Shown: positions 1-12,867, counted from the stretch's first letter. The stretch: DNA of 64,000 bases from Apostichopus japonicus (GCF_037975245.1 NC_092582.1:8144001-8208000); one strand, 5' to 3'. A program made the numbers and translations. Notes: generated from the sequence alone by a model not told the origin.

Positions 1-34
1 AGAAGATCCTGCTAGGATCGAAACGTCAGGCTAA
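1..34 (+). mobile_element. Penelope-like hairpin motif, copy 1 (cut by window edge)
   Basis: agaagatcctgctaggatcg is followed by aaacgtcaggc. GATCC and GGATC pair around TGCTA. The same motif recurs at 32936 and 62581 on the minus strand. See the finding on hammerhead-like motifs. Confidence 0.5.
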
Positions 35-2240
35 CTTATGTTACACATTCTCCTACACAGGCTCTCTAGTGGATAAGCAGTTTGCTAACAGTTTTATTTT
101 ATTTTGTAATTGATTGGTATATGTATTGCTTATAATGCATCACTGATTCCCATCTTATACCGTTACTAACTACACTTAAACTACAGATATATCTGTAAAT
201 TCAGCTGCCATCTGAAGTATTTGGTGTTTACTTCTGAATGCTTACTGTACATATGATGAAGTCCTTAAATTAGTTGATGTACCAACTCAAGGGCCCTTCA
301 CTAGATTACAAGCTACCAGGATAATATATTAAATCACATCTGTGTAGCAGATTGGCCACTGATATCCGCTGATGTGATTATTCAGCTTTAAAGTAACACC
401 CACAGTTAAAAACCCTTCTAACTAGTACTTCACATGAAGAGGTATTCATATTTTAGAAAACAGTGCTACTACAACTAACAAATCAGTATGATTATATATA
501 TTGTGCAGAATCTGTTTCTTCCCAAAATAACTTGTAAGAGCATTTGACAAACTACTTGTGTGTAAAGGAACCTCGTGAGAACCAATTGGCTGGAAACTGT
601 ACTTGTGAGTACGGTAGATCTACAGTAGGCTGAAGTTTTAACGCAATTAGCTGTAGCAAAGTGTGGGTATTATTATACAACGTGACTGGGGAATGACTTT
701 AATTTGTCAAATAGCGGTCTGTAAAAATGAACTTTGGGGGATTCTTTCATTGAAATGGTATTTTCAAATGTAGAGAGAGTTACATCTTAGAGCCGCAAAA
801 GTTTTGTGGCGTTGTGAGACCAGGTTATCCCATCAAGTAGTTTAGTTTGGATTGTTTCAAAACTTAGATGAAACTTTGCCGCTCTCTGACAGTAGGTATA
901 ATAAGCTGGGCATGCAAAAGTGTCTGTATTATACTCGCGTGTCTTAGACCTACTTCAAGCACGTTTTGCCAGCGTGGATTTCTCTTAGTGAGACCGCATT
1001 GCATCGCTATCATAAACAGCAGATTCATTGCTACACAAAAGTGCATACATGTATTATTATATATGTACACACACATGCCATTCAATCCATTTTCCTCGCA
1101 AACCGAAGCATTTGTTTCAAAACCTCAAACGTGCTATAAATATGCAGTATTCTGTATCTCCCCCTCCCCCATCTGTACATAGACTGTTCCAAATTATTGT
1201 GTGTAAATGTAACCCATCAGAGCCAGTGCGCGTGATTGGCCGATTATGCTTAATAAGGTGAATACGCAAGAAACATATATTTGCCCTTTCGTTGACCTTT
1301 GTCCGTTACAGTACAAGCAGCAAGAATGTTTACAGTTGGGGACTGTGGGGATTGGTAAGTTATACACGATAAACAGTAGCAGTGGGAATTTTCCTCAAGT
1401 TCGCGTGGATTATCTGGGTCGGTATTTTATCTGGTATTATTTTACCGGGTATTCAATGTTTGTTTCGGATATACAGGTACCTGGTATTTTCAGTATATTT
1501 GTTTATGACATATTTCAATACTGTTGGTATGGGTATGAATGAAATACCAGGTATACCTGGTATATCGATATACCTATGCACCCTAGTATTTGGATATACA
1601 TGTACATTTGTATGTATGTATATATGTATGTATATATGTATGTATGTGTGGGCGTATATATATATATATAGATTGTAACATTTTCCTCTGTGAGTAGCGC
1701 CGACCAGCCGATTCAGGGTCCTTGGCCTAAGATGTTGTATTGTAATTGGCCAGAGAATGAAGATGTACACAAAATACATCCAGAGAGGTGATGGTATTTT
1801 TAACAGCGATATATTGAAAAGAAAACTTCTTACAGTAAGTTTGAGTGTGTTGTACTGGATGTGTTGTACAAACTTGAGGCTACGTGGCCCTGAAGCCTAC
1901 CATCAAGAATGTTTTTCCACAGCAACCAAAGTAGACTGTCCTTTCCCTCCCAGGTAATGCATTTTATAAATCCCTTAACAATACGTGGAAATACCTTTTA
2001 TACAAATGATGAACTTTACCATACAACTTAGCTTAAGACATAATACACAAATACTACAGTGCATTCCTACCATCCCTAACAATTGTTTCACACGAGTATC
2101 CCTAGAAAATATCACATGTGTTACATCACAATCCCAGGATAAGCCTGATACCACATGCCAATCCATAGAAGCAGCCCCAAAAGCCATAATCTGCCAACAA
2201 TTACAACTGGTTTACTTAATGCCAGGAGAGATAACCCCTA
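35..2240. other. No gene recognised; microsatellite near 1.6 kb
   Basis: Only short open frames without recognisable domains are present. The one notable element is a TATG/TA microsatellite at about 1605-1672. Several repeats of the triplet-like motif taccaggta/ggtat occur around 1475-1570, with no clear unit. Confidence 0.5.
1605..1672. repeat. TATG/TA microsatellite
   Basis: Interrupted runs of tatgtatg, then tatatatata. Simple sequence that produces false open frames rich in Tyr, Ile, Cys and His on both strands. Confidence 0.85.
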
Positions 2241-2522
2241 TATAATTCAAAGGGGATTTAAACTACCACAATGGTTCCACACCATCCACACAGAACTCCC
2301 ATTGCTCCACAACTTTACAGTAACAGTGTTACAATATCCTACCTATCTGCATGCTTGTTTCTGTTTCAGACAAATCATATAATTCCAAGGGGATTTAAAC
2401 TACCACAATGGTTCCACACCGTCCACACAGAACTCCCATTGCTTCACAACTTAACAGTAACAGCGTTACAATATCCTACCTACAGTATCTGCATGCTTGT
2501 TTCTGTTTCAGACAAATCATAA
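2241..2522. repeat. Two-copy tandem duplication, 137-bp period
   Basis: Copies begin at 2241 and 2378, both with tataattc followed by aaggggatttaaactaccac. They run on through ctgtttcagacaaatcata. The second copy has a small insertion (tacagtatctgc against tatctgc). Identity is high, so the duplication is fairly recent. Open frames across both copies are by-products. Confidence 0.9.
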
Positions 2523-5166
2523 AATTTCTTTCAGATATTTTTGTAAGTACAGTGCAACAGACTTTGCTGATAGGATAGCTGTAGCAGGGAGCTGCTAATT
2601 TAATTTCCCGTCTGCTCACTCGCAGGAAAAGGGGGAACACAGCTAGGTGCCTGAAAAGACCCGTATTGGGAACAAAACATCGTAGATAGACACCTTATCC
2701 CTCGTCACCCTTAATGTGAATGGGTTGAGGGGTACCCCTCAAAAAGGCCTGTCGTCTGCTGTCGGGACGGCGTTCCCGGGGTGGGGTTTGGAGTGAGTTG
2801 GTTGTTGGGTGTGGGGGTTGTGTGGTCGTTACATAATATGGGTTGGTTTTTTCTGTTTGGTTTGGAGTTGCCTTTTTTGGGCCGGTTTGTAGTGTTTTTT
2901 TGTTTTGCTGCTGTTGGCCTTTGGGTCCTTGTCCTTTTCACGTCACGTTAAATGCTACGTTAGTGAGAGATTTGTGTTTGTGGGTTTCAGTTTGGTTTTT
3001 GGTGGTTGTTTAACAGGTGGTTGTTTTACAGACTGAGATTGCTTTTGGTTCTGTTGACCTTTGGTCCGTGTCCGTTTTCTTTGCACGTAAAAAGCACCTT
3101 AATTTCCCGTTGCTTCCATTGTGTTGTACATAGAGCAGTGGATGTGTAGTCTGACATTACATTGTGTGGGGACACTCAGCTCATGATCTAAGACTAAAAG
3201 TCAGGATTCCTTGATAATAATTACACTAACAAACTACCTATTTCAGTCAGTCTCTTCAGATGTTAAAACAGAAAAAAATAACCTTTTACTTACCTCATGT
3301 TATTAGCATTCAAAATAAACAAGCAAGACCAACTGTCCCACTTCCACCCCCCCCCCCCAGCCCCAATAGAAAAAAAATGATATATAAAATACTGCCTTTA
3401 TATAGTATAAACATATTTGTTTTTTTATCTCAGGGGATTTTCCCTGTTCTTTTCTTCATGAAATATATTCGTTGGTTGTTTCAGGTTTGAAAATGCATCA
3501 GGCAGTAATTACTTTTGAGTATATACATTGGGGAGATCATTAAACTGCATGGGTTGGTGATATGTGACAGACTCTGAAGTAATGTTTAAAAGTAACAGGA
3601 TACTTCTAACAGATCTGGCTGGAGTGATTGTATACAAACCAATGTATTTTCCTAAACGGAAAATAACCACTATGATAGTCCAATTAAAGGGTGTGAAGAC
3701 TCGCGCAAAAAGAAACTTCTAATGCCGGTAATCTGACCTAGTTTCGAATGAGGTGTAAAAGAAGTGTTATAGACACCACCATCGATCCCAGAAAATACAC
3801 ACACGGCTTGCTATCGTCGGTAATTAGACACTAGTGTACAGTCAGTACATACAGCTGCGGTCAATACCCACAGCACAGTATACAAACGATACAGCGATGG
3901 ACATCTCAGGTCCAGCTAAAGATAACAAGGTATCACGTTTCATTACTGTCTGCATTTTGTAGTGACACAAACAAAACGTCACTTGCAAGCAACAGAAAGT
4001 TAACTTTTTAAAGATGGCCGCACGCTGTTTTGGGGGAGTCTTCAACGCCTTTAACGTAGAAATGTTTGTGTAATTTGATGTCTTGGCACCTTTGCATTTT
4101 TATTCCTAAGCCTTTGATAAATTTCACAATTTATGAAGCAATGTTTTGGGACTTCCCATCATTGCATACAATGCTGTTGAGTATCTAATGGCAGAGTATG
4201 CTATCTCATGTATGTGACAGATTCAAATCAAATTGCAGCCTCCTTTAGCAAGCTAAATGTGAGGGCAGTATGTATTAAACATAAAACTGTTAATCACTCT
4301 CGATAATTGGATTTTCATTAAGTCCTCCCTCGAGGGATATTTTTGGTATAGCTTTTGTAAATGGAAATGTTGAATGCAGGTGAATACAGTGTGAAACAGT
4401 ATCTCTGTTTTTGTCATGCTTCAAGGCAAGCTATTAAAGATTTGAAAGCTTTTGTCATTGGCTTCAGCATATATCATTTGTTACAGATATACCAATCAAT
4501 AATTAAGAAGTAGATATAATAGTCATGAATTTGGTAAAAGTAGCAAAGCAGGTCATAAGCTGTGCAAGAGCACATATATGTGGATCAATATTTCATACAT
4601 AAAATTTTCAGTATATTAATAACCTGGCAAATATAGCCTATATAATTCGTCCGCTGGTGACACAAAAGTTCTTTGGTTTGTTAAAAATTTTAGAGAAAGG
4701 TCTCCCTGATTGACCTTGTATGCTCGTGCCCAGAATACTTAAGCCTGGAGACATTATCAGGCCAGCTTTTTGTTTTGCTCATCTCTCTCTTTTGACCATC
4801 CCCTCTCAGGACTGCACGCCTTCTTGGCTCATTTGCCTGCTTCAATTCCTGCATTTTAAAAGTCATCAACTTTATTAGAACCCCAAATATATATGCTTGA
4901 AAGACCTAGCTATAATGCTTATGAATATGCTCAAACCTGTGACAAGCATTCTACTACCTAAGCAATTTCTACAAAGCCACTCGAGAAGTTTCCATTATTT
5001 GCTATAAATCTCTCAAAATTGCTTGGGTAGTAATTTGGGGAAGATAATAATCTCCAGGAAAACTTATTTTTTAAAAGAAGTTTCAGCAATTTTTAATATG
5101 CTAACATGGGAGGCCATGAATACTGATGATGTCATGAGCTTAGGTACAGGTAGACCACATTCACTA
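2523..5166. other. No gene recognised; GT-rich tract and short candidate ATGs
   Basis: A G/T-rich stretch covers about 2720-3080 on the + strand, giving a Pro/Thr/Asn-rich false frame on the minus strand. A less AT-rich stretch at about 3690-4060 has two ATGs in good context (3897 and 4014), each followed by a possible GT donor. No homology was recognised for either. The remainder is unremarkable AT-rich DNA. Confidence 0.4.
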
Positions 5167-5741
5167 AACAGTACAGTATAGAGTACAGTATAGAGTACAG
5201 TATAGAGTACAGTACAGAATAGAGTACAGTATAGAGTACAATACAGAATAGAGTACAGTATAGAGTACAGTACAGTATAGAGTACAGCATAGAGTACATT
5301 TAGAGTACAGTACAGTATAGAGTACAGTACAGTATAGAGTACAGTATAGAGTACAGTACAGTATAGAGTACAGTATAGAGTACAGTACAGTATAGAATAC
5401 AGTATAGAGTACATTTAGAGTACAGTACAGTTTAGAGTACAGTACAGTATAGAGTACAGTACAGTATAGAGTACAGTATAGAGTACAGTACAGTATAGAA
5501 TACAGTATAGAGTACATTTAGAGTACAGTACAGTTTAGAGTACAGTACAGTATAGAGTACAGTACAGTATAGAGTACAGTATAGAGTACAGTACAGTATA
5601 GAGTACAGTATAGAGTACAGTACAGTATAGAGTACAGTACAGTATAGAGTACAGTATAGAGTACAGTACAGTATAGAGTACAGTATAGAGTACAGTACAG
5701 TTTAGAGTACAGTACAGTATAGAGTACAGTAAAGTATAGAG
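5167..5741. repeat. 12/17-bp minisatellite of ACAGTATAGAGT with optional ACAGT
   Basis: The array consists of a 12-bp unit (acagtatagagt) and a 17-bp variant with an extra acagt. Marker variants (acatttagagt, cagtttagag, tagaatac) recur together 103 bp apart, at 5411 and 5514, showing a higher-order duplication inside the array. Its reverse strand is free of stops in several frames and yields Tyr/Leu/Cys/Ser-rich frames over 100 codons long, which are artefacts of the repeat. Confidence 0.95.
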
Positions 5742-6659
5742 TGGAGATTTAAAGGTCAGCCCCTCAAATATGCTAGACAGACAAATACTGGTCACTCATG
5801 TTTGAACAGACATCAACAAAACAATTTACTGTCGCCCCCCCATCCCCCTCCCCCCCCCAAAGAGAATGGTTCCTCTCTTGGACACTGTCAAAGTGAAGAT
5901 TTGTATGTCTGGGTGCAGTAAGCAGGATCAGAACCTATAGGAGACAATATTTTGAGCATATTTAAATTGAGGGCAGTATTGATGAGCTTTGACACCGCAA
6001 GTCTCAAAGTATCTGGCAGTAATTATGAGGCTCGGAATTACCTCCATGATTGTTGTTTTAAAAAGTTATAGCAATTTGTAGCAATGCTACTAAAATCGGG
6101 GACCCCAGTACTGCAGATGACGATTGAGTCCATGTGTAGGCTATAGCTATAGGTAAAGGTCTTGTATGTATGTATGTATGTACGGTAGTATATCATTTAT
6201 GGTGTGACAGTTAAGATTGGGCACTGCGATCATCTGTGGAAGAATCCTTTGGTTACATCTGTTGTGTAACCATTGCCTTTCATCATAATATTGTGATGTC
6301 ACTGCCAATCAGCAATGGTAAAATGTTGAGTTCGATCGTTCTAGTAAATGCTCACAACAGTTTAAAATAATAAATATAATAACACATGCATATGGAATCT
6401 CGAATGCAGCTCATAAACAGCTGTACAACCTTCAGTTGAACCAGATTACAGTTGCTGCAGGGCATGATGTGACAATCCCTGGTAATTACTAGGTATGTTC
6501 TGCATATATATACATAATTGTGCTTAGCGAGCTTGCATGTTGATGAGCAATGCTACAATATATGAATCAATAAAGGCACTTCTTCTGTACATGCAGGCAT
6601 GCTGTGCGTCAATTAATTGTTGAAAAATTATTTTTCCGTTCGTAATTACTTGTCCTCAT

Positions 6660-7560
6660 ATGTTCATGATAGCTTTACCTGTGTTACAGTGTAACATGAT
6701 AGTTTTAACAGATCTTTGTTGCATGATAGTCTTACCTGTGTTAAATGATCTATGTTTTCCAGTGTTATATAGTCTTACCTGTGTTACGTGATAGTTTTAC
6801 CTGTGTTAAATGATAGGTTTACCTACAGGTGTAACATGAGTCTTTATACCTGTGTTATGTAATAGGTTTACCTTTGAGGTCTGATAGTTCAACCTGTGTT
6901 ATGTCATAGGTTTACCTTTGTTACCTGATAGTTCAACCTGTGTTACATGATAGGTTTACCTGTGTTACATGATAGGTCTACCTGTGTTACATGATAGTTT
7001 AACCTGTGTTATGTGAGTCTTACATGTGTTACATATAGTCTTACATGTGCTACATGATAGTTTAACCTGTGTTACATGATAGTTTAACCTGTGTTATATG
7101 ATACTGGTTTAACCTGTTTTACATGAGAGTTTAACCTGTGTTACATGATAGTTCAACCTGTGTTACATGATAGGTTTACCTGTGTTACATGATAGGTCTA
7201 CCTGTGTTACATGATAGTTTAACCTGTGTTATGTGAGTCTTACATGTGTTACATATAGCCTTAAATGTGCTACATGATAGTTTAACCTGTTTTACATGAT
7301 AGTTTTACCTGTGTTACATGTATGATAGTTTTATACCTATGTTACATGTATGATAGGTTTACCTGTGTTACATGATAGTTTAACCTGTGTTACATGTATG
7401 ATAGTTTTATACCTATATCATTGTCTTTAATACCTGTGTTACTTGATAGTCTGGCCTGTGTTACATGATAGCCTTACATGTGTTACATGATAGGTTTACC
7501 TGTGTTACATGATAGTTTTTGCCTGTGTTACATGATAGTCTTACCTGTGTTCATAGTTTT
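6660..7560. repeat. 22-bp minisatellite (cctgtgttacatgatagttt)
   Basis: About 40 diverged units carry the core tgtgttacatgatagttta plus acc. The distal block near 7151 repeats the block near 6931 at a 220-bp spacing, about ten units, with the same ordered variants (ggttt, ggtct, atgtgagtc, acatatag). This shows a segmental duplication within the array. No coding content. Confidence 0.93.
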
Positions 7561-8286
7561 GTGTTTATAACTACTTGTCTTACATGATGGTTTGACTGTT
7601 TGAAATCTTTTGAATTCAACAAAGTTTACAAGCAGTAAAATCAGTATGTTTGACTGTAATTTTGGCAGATCCAATCTGTATGTAACTGGCAGAGGCTAAC
7701 TGGACATATGGAAGAGGTTCTCTATGTTTGGAAGATAATTTCTTACGTTGATTAATTAATACAGAGAAAGGTTAGATACTTTCTAATTGTAAGCAGCTGA
7801 AAAAAAAGGAAGTATGCACTTCTGTAACATATTGTGCAGGTCTTGATTAATTGTTGCACTTTCTTTTGGGGTTTAAATAAAAAATGAGTTTTGGAGATGA
7901 AATGTGAATTCTTAATGTCATCAGTTCCATTGACTGTACTTCCAAAAGATAAGAAGAAGAACAAGAAGTAAAAAAAAAAAAAAAATTGTTGTAGTCCTGG
8001 AAAAAGGTTTCCTTTAATCAATTGATAGGATACATCAAACCAATGAGTCAAACTTCAGTATAGGCCGACAGTAATACACCCATGACTGCTCTTGAGCAAC
8101 AGTTCCAATTTCGTTACTATATATTTCAACATCAAACAGACTTGAAAGTTCAAAAATGTTGAATTATTAACTAACATTGCTGACAGCTCAAATATTGTAT
8201 GTAGACTAAACTACTAAATAGTAAAAGAACTCACTATCGGCAAGATCTCATTTCAGACCTGACATAACAGATGTGTGGCATGCATG

Positions 8287-8352
8287 CAACTACCGTGCAT
8301 TAATTATATTTATAGGCTGGCAACTACCATGCATTAATTATATGTATAGGCT
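8287..8352. repeat. Two-copy 35-bp direct repeat
   Basis: The sequence caactaccgtgcattaatta is followed shortly by caactaccatgcattaatta, each with a tat-tataggct end. A small tandem duplication. Confidence 0.85.
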
Positions 8353-10628
8353 AGCTTCTCTCTCGCATTGTGGTCTCATTTAAGTGATGTCTCAAATTAG
8401 AAATTTAAAGTTAATGCATGCCCATAGTCGGTTGGCTCTAGCGTGCAGCTCTAATGGTGTCATAAATGGCATCTCATAGACACATTGCATGCATCCATGC
8501 GTCCAGCTCCTTTGCCTTTCTACATGAAGTGATCGAGGTTATATATGCATTTGCATTTCTCGAGGGTTATTTCGATTTCTTTCAAAAGGTCAATTGCTAT
8601 CAAGAAAGGAACGCCCAAGCATTTCAAACAAGTTTAGGGATGGACATATATCGGTTGTCACTCATCGTGTAGGATTGTAATCGGGATCAGAGATATGTTG
8701 CGATATCGTTACTGGCAAAAAGAAATAAGGATAAATACTTGGAATATAGTGAATGCATACATGTACAGTTAGCTTGAGCATGGACATATGATCAAAATAT
8801 AGGATACCGTAGCTCGTAGTTGGTCAAAATTAACGGAAACCAGAAACCTTCAAGATGGAAGGGGAACAAGAATTTGGGAGGGATCTTATCAGAAAACAAT
8901 GAAATTATTCAGAAATCTTCAAGTGTGAACCCATTTGCCTGTAACTACTCTGGGATAAGGGGTGGAGAAGGGGGCTGGGGAGGGAGAGGGATGCCATACA
9001 AGTAACAACTATCAATAAGTTTAAACAGAATTTGTATCTCATCATAATGAATATGTAACACTGGCATCTGCCATATACAGAACTAACAACACAGAATTGC
9101 ATGATTTTACTTAATTCTCTGTACCAGCATAATATGCAAACATTTTCAATAGCTATTCATAATTTCTATTTGTGTAGATTATCTTGTGGAACAGAAGTAC
9201 CTGTACATTTAATGGAGTGGTATGTCTGGTCTGTTGACATGTGTCATTGGCCTACAGTAGAAGGCTAGCACTTGATGTGTCAATTGTGGTTTAAATATAA
9301 ATTTCATTTATGTAAACTATCCCTATGGTATCTATAGTGTACATCTTAATGCTTACGCGGCCATAATACATGTACCATCGCATTTTCATATTTATTGCAT
9401 TACAATAATAACCAGCCTATATTTAGTGCATGACATCATTGGTACTTAATTTATCAGTTACTGATTGCAGTCACTTCTATAATTGTCTAAAATAATTACC
9501 AATTGATTTGGTCACACATGATGTCAACCTTGATTTCACCGAGAAAAATTTGACCCTTCTTCGTCTCCGTCGCTAAGTTTAAAACTGACTGTGACGATCA
9601 TGTTTCCAAGGAATATCTGTATTTCTCACGTGAGATGTATCAATAAAGTCTCAACTTACGTAGGTACAATTGTAGCTGATAATTAAATGGTTTGATAAGT
9701 CATATGATCATGCATAGCTATAAATAAGGATGAGGTATTACTCCCTGCCTCTGATATTCAGAGGGAAAGTTTGTTTATCTTATTTTGACAATCTGTAGGT
9801 GGTAATTATTTATCCACCCTTCACTTGGGTTCTATTCTAGTCTCATCTTCTTATCAGTGATTATTGCTAAATATAGATCACATCCTGTAGTGTCAGGGTT
9901 ATTTTTAGTACTTGAAGGTAAAACTGTAACGTGTAGAAGCTAAATATATCTATTGTCGTGTTTATTATTATAATGTGCCATCATTCTACATTTAATAATC
10001 TCAACGATTTACTTTGGAAACTTAAAGAAATCAGTTCTATTCTTAGCAACATTTGCACCTCAATGGAAATATTAACAAAATTAGGTTCTTTGGGAGCTGC
10101 TGAGATCTGCTATTTCAAAACTGAAAATAATTATTTTAAGAGTTGATGCTTAAAGGAATGCCCCACTTATGATGAGAGAGAAGCTATGTATTTTAGTCTA
10201 TTATTAGATATATTCATAGCAGCAAAATTATAAATAGTTGTAAGAACTCATATAATTTAAGTTCAAAATTCAAAGTTCTTTCAATAAAATTGCAAGCACT
10301 ACTGCATTAATAAACACTATATTACAAGTTCCTACTTTTCATACTGTATGCAATCTGAAATAAAGCTCAATATGAGCTACCAAATGTATTAAGGAAAATT
10401 CATTAGTTTTCCTTCAGATTTATTGGACTTTCATTAATTATAGGTCCCTATGTACATGGTATAAACAGACATTAATTTACGGATCGAGTGTTTGTCATCA
10501 ATATTGTAGACTTGATGAGATGAAATGATGACCTAGGCCTGTTAGTCTTGAATCATGTTTTGAATTAAAGCTTATTTGAAGCACTGCCTAAACAGTACTT
10601 CTAAATGTACTGCAATGAATAAGGAAGT
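8353..10628. other. No gene recognised
   Basis: AT-rich DNA with short frames only. A G-rich run occurs at about 8958-8990. No exon, RNA gene or complete repeat element was identified. Confidence 0.45.
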
Positions 10629-10820
10629 TAATATTATACAAATAATGAATGGTTATGAGTGCAATAGTGCAAATATTTCATGAGTTGAAAGATGGAATGT
10701 TCCATTCAACGAGGCACAGCCAAGTTGAATGGAACAAATTACATCTTTCAACGAATGAAATATTTGCACTATTGCATGAATGGAAACCATTCATTATTTG
10801 TTTTATACAATATATTATAT
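10629..10820. mobile_element. Foldback (palindromic) element, about 190 bp
   Basis: The left arm, from about 10636, reads tacaaataatgaatggt, then gcaatagtgcaaatatttca and gttgaaagatg, then ttccattcaac. The right arm is its near-perfect reverse complement up to about 10815. A loop of roughly a dozen bases (gaggcacagcca) separates the arms. The arms are about 70 nt long with a few mismatches. This suits a MITE or foldback transposon remnant; no clear target-site duplication was seen. Confidence 0.8.
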
Positions 10821-11447
10821 TAAGATGGGTAAAAGGCACTCATGCAACAGATTGTTTTGAACAGACAGGTTTCTCTGCTCTCTAATTACCATTGAAAAAA
10901 GTGCTACCAAAAAAGTATAACCCATGGTTCTATTTCATAGAGTGGAATAGAGCGGATTTTGCATGCAATCAACAAGCAATTGACCAATCAAATGACCAGA
11001 ATACAATTAGGTGTTGTATAAATGATCATATTAACTGTTTAAAATGGCTCACTTGCACAGTAATACTACTACTGTATGAACATGTTCAGTACAGTGAGAC
11101 AGATTCATGCACGGAGGCCAACATATGTAGTACAGCTACAATTAGAGCTTTCAGAATGTGTAGCTGTAGGATTCCCTAAATATCAAATGCCGATTGTTTA
11201 GTTCTGCTCCAGGTACTCTTTATTAAAAATTGTCTGACAATGATATACACGCACCCAGTAAAAGGTTATGCGGGATGTAGGACAGCTGTGTGACATTGTA
11301 CAGGTGATGTATCGTGTAGCTTAGTTTTAAAGTTTTCATTCTCCCTTTTTAATGTCACATCTTATATATTTCTACATTGCTTATAAATTCTAATACATAA
11401 CAAAACAGTACTTGGCTATTGCTCAAATTGATTTAATTCAGAGATGA

Positions 11448-11550
11448 GCAATGACTGTTTTAAAGGTCACACAGGAGTTAAAGACCTTTTTTAATTATTA
11501 CTGCAGTGTAACATACAGTAACAGTGTCGGCACTGATGTTTCTTCAATTG
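11448..11550. repeat. Left member of a 100-bp direct repeat flanking a SINE
   Basis: Matches 11803-11906 over its whole length with roughly one mismatch in ten (aatgactgttttaaaggtca against aatgacttttttaaagatca, ending ttcttcaattgt in both). The two members flank the SINE at 11551-11800. Confidence 0.85.
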
Positions 11551-11800
11551 TATGTGTTTATGTATGTATGTATTTAAGATCCTCCTGCAAGCAGGAACTC
11601 GCGAAGAAGCCATCATTGGCTTATCAAAGCCGCAAGCTGACCGAAGTCAGACTCTTAGATTCATATTTAACGTCCATGATTATGAATTGTCAATTGTCAA
11701 CAACTCTGTAACTGGATGACACACATAATCTTGGAGTGACTCAAACTCAGGACCTTATGATTGGAAGGCACCGGCTTTAACCACTGAGCTAACACTCCTT
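11551..11800 (-). mobile_element. tRNA-derived SINE, copy 1 (full length)
   Basis: Read on the minus strand, the element starts with a tRNA-like head: an A-box like tTAGCTCAGTGGTTAAagc and a B-box like ggTTtGAGTCactcc. The body carries gttgttgacaattgacaatt and tctaagagtctgacttcggt. The end is gcgagttcctgcttgcagga followed by a (CATA)n tail. Six related copies occur in this window, which supports a mobile family transcribed by Pol III. Confidence 0.9.
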
Positions 11801-11802
11801 AA

Positions 11803-11906
11803 ATGACTTTTTTAAAGATCACTTAGGAATTGAAGACCTTATTTTAATCATTACTGCAGGGTAACATACAGTTACATTGTCGGCATTGATGTTTCTTCAA
11901 TTGTTC
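11803..11906. repeat. Right member of the 100-bp direct repeat flanking a SINE
   Basis: Partner of 11448-11550; see that entry. It shares tttaaag-tcac, a gaagacctt-like block, ttactgcag-gtaacatacag and tgatgtttcttcaattgt. Confidence 0.85.
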
Positions 11907-11972
11907 GCCTATTTTGTACAATTAGTCTGTCATTAAAATATATAGCATGCGTTCCTGCTTGACATTATATAC

Positions 11973-12388
11973 CAGGCATGAGACTCTTCCGCGGAAACGC
12001 GGATTTCCGATTTTTTTTCTTTTCATTTTCGCGTTTTTTTTCGTAATTCGCGTTTTTTATTATTTTTTATTATTATTTTTATTTAATTTTTATTTTTATT
12101 TTTTTTTTTTGCCGAACATGCTGGACTGTGAAGGGAAGGAACACCGAATTTGACCAGTGGTGAAATCAAGTAGCACAAAGCAAGCAAAAATGCCTTTTTT
12201 TGGTTCAAAAAAGCTAATGAATAAATTATACAAGCAGAAATTCCACACTTTTTTGGCGAGTTACGTGATGTGATAGATTCCATCTAGAGTCCACCATTTT
12301 GCATTTAAGCCCTCCTTACCTGACAAAAAAATTCTAAATTCGGTCGATAAATTTCAGATTTTTTTTCCCCGGCTCAGTCTCATCCCTG
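11973..12388. mobile_element. TIR DNA-transposon remnant (MITE), 416 bp
   Basis: The left end CAGGCATGAGACT matches the reverse complement of the right end (CAGGGATGAGACT), with further similarity inward. ATATAC lies directly outside both ends (11967-11972 and 12389-12394), consistent with a target-site duplication. The interior holds long T-runs and no transposase frame, so the element is non-autonomous. Superfamily is uncertain. Confidence 0.8.
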
Positions 12389-12867
12389 ATATACTGTCAT
12401 CTTGGTGTCCACTTTCTTTCTCAAAGCAGATAATTTCAAACCCTGGCTGCTTTACGTTTTAAAGTAATATATTTTTCATAGATTTGGACGACTTTGCCAC
12501 ATGCTTTATACTTTGATTAAAACTTGGCTCTAAATTGACATAAACTGCAGTTACTATTAGCTGGCCAACTTGTATTTGAAATTACACGTAGCAGCAAAAT
12601 TTGTTTCTGTTAAACTAAGGATCAGAGTTATACTGTGGGCATACATATGATGGTGTTTAACAATAAAATGTTATTTATTATTTGGAATGGCAGATTTATC
12701 TGAATGGACCTGATTCAAAAGACTCCTTTAAATCAGTAATTTTCTTTGCAGACATCATGCATGTCTTAGAATCAAGATAATAGTTAACCTCGAAAAATGC
12801 TGGTAGAGCTGCTAATTAAAAATTTGTGTATGTATATTTTAACAAAGATTTTCACTTGTTCTCGTAA

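Noticed and set aside
2711-2941. Minus-strand frame rich in Pro, Thr, Asn and Lys
   Set aside because: It reflects a GT-rich stretch on the + strand; composition is biased and there is no domain.
5064-5795. Three overlapping minus-strand open frames of 86-117 codons rich in Tyr, Leu, Cys and Ser
   Set aside because: They are translations of the 12/17-bp minisatellite, which has no stop codon in those frames; no domain or codon signal supports a protein.
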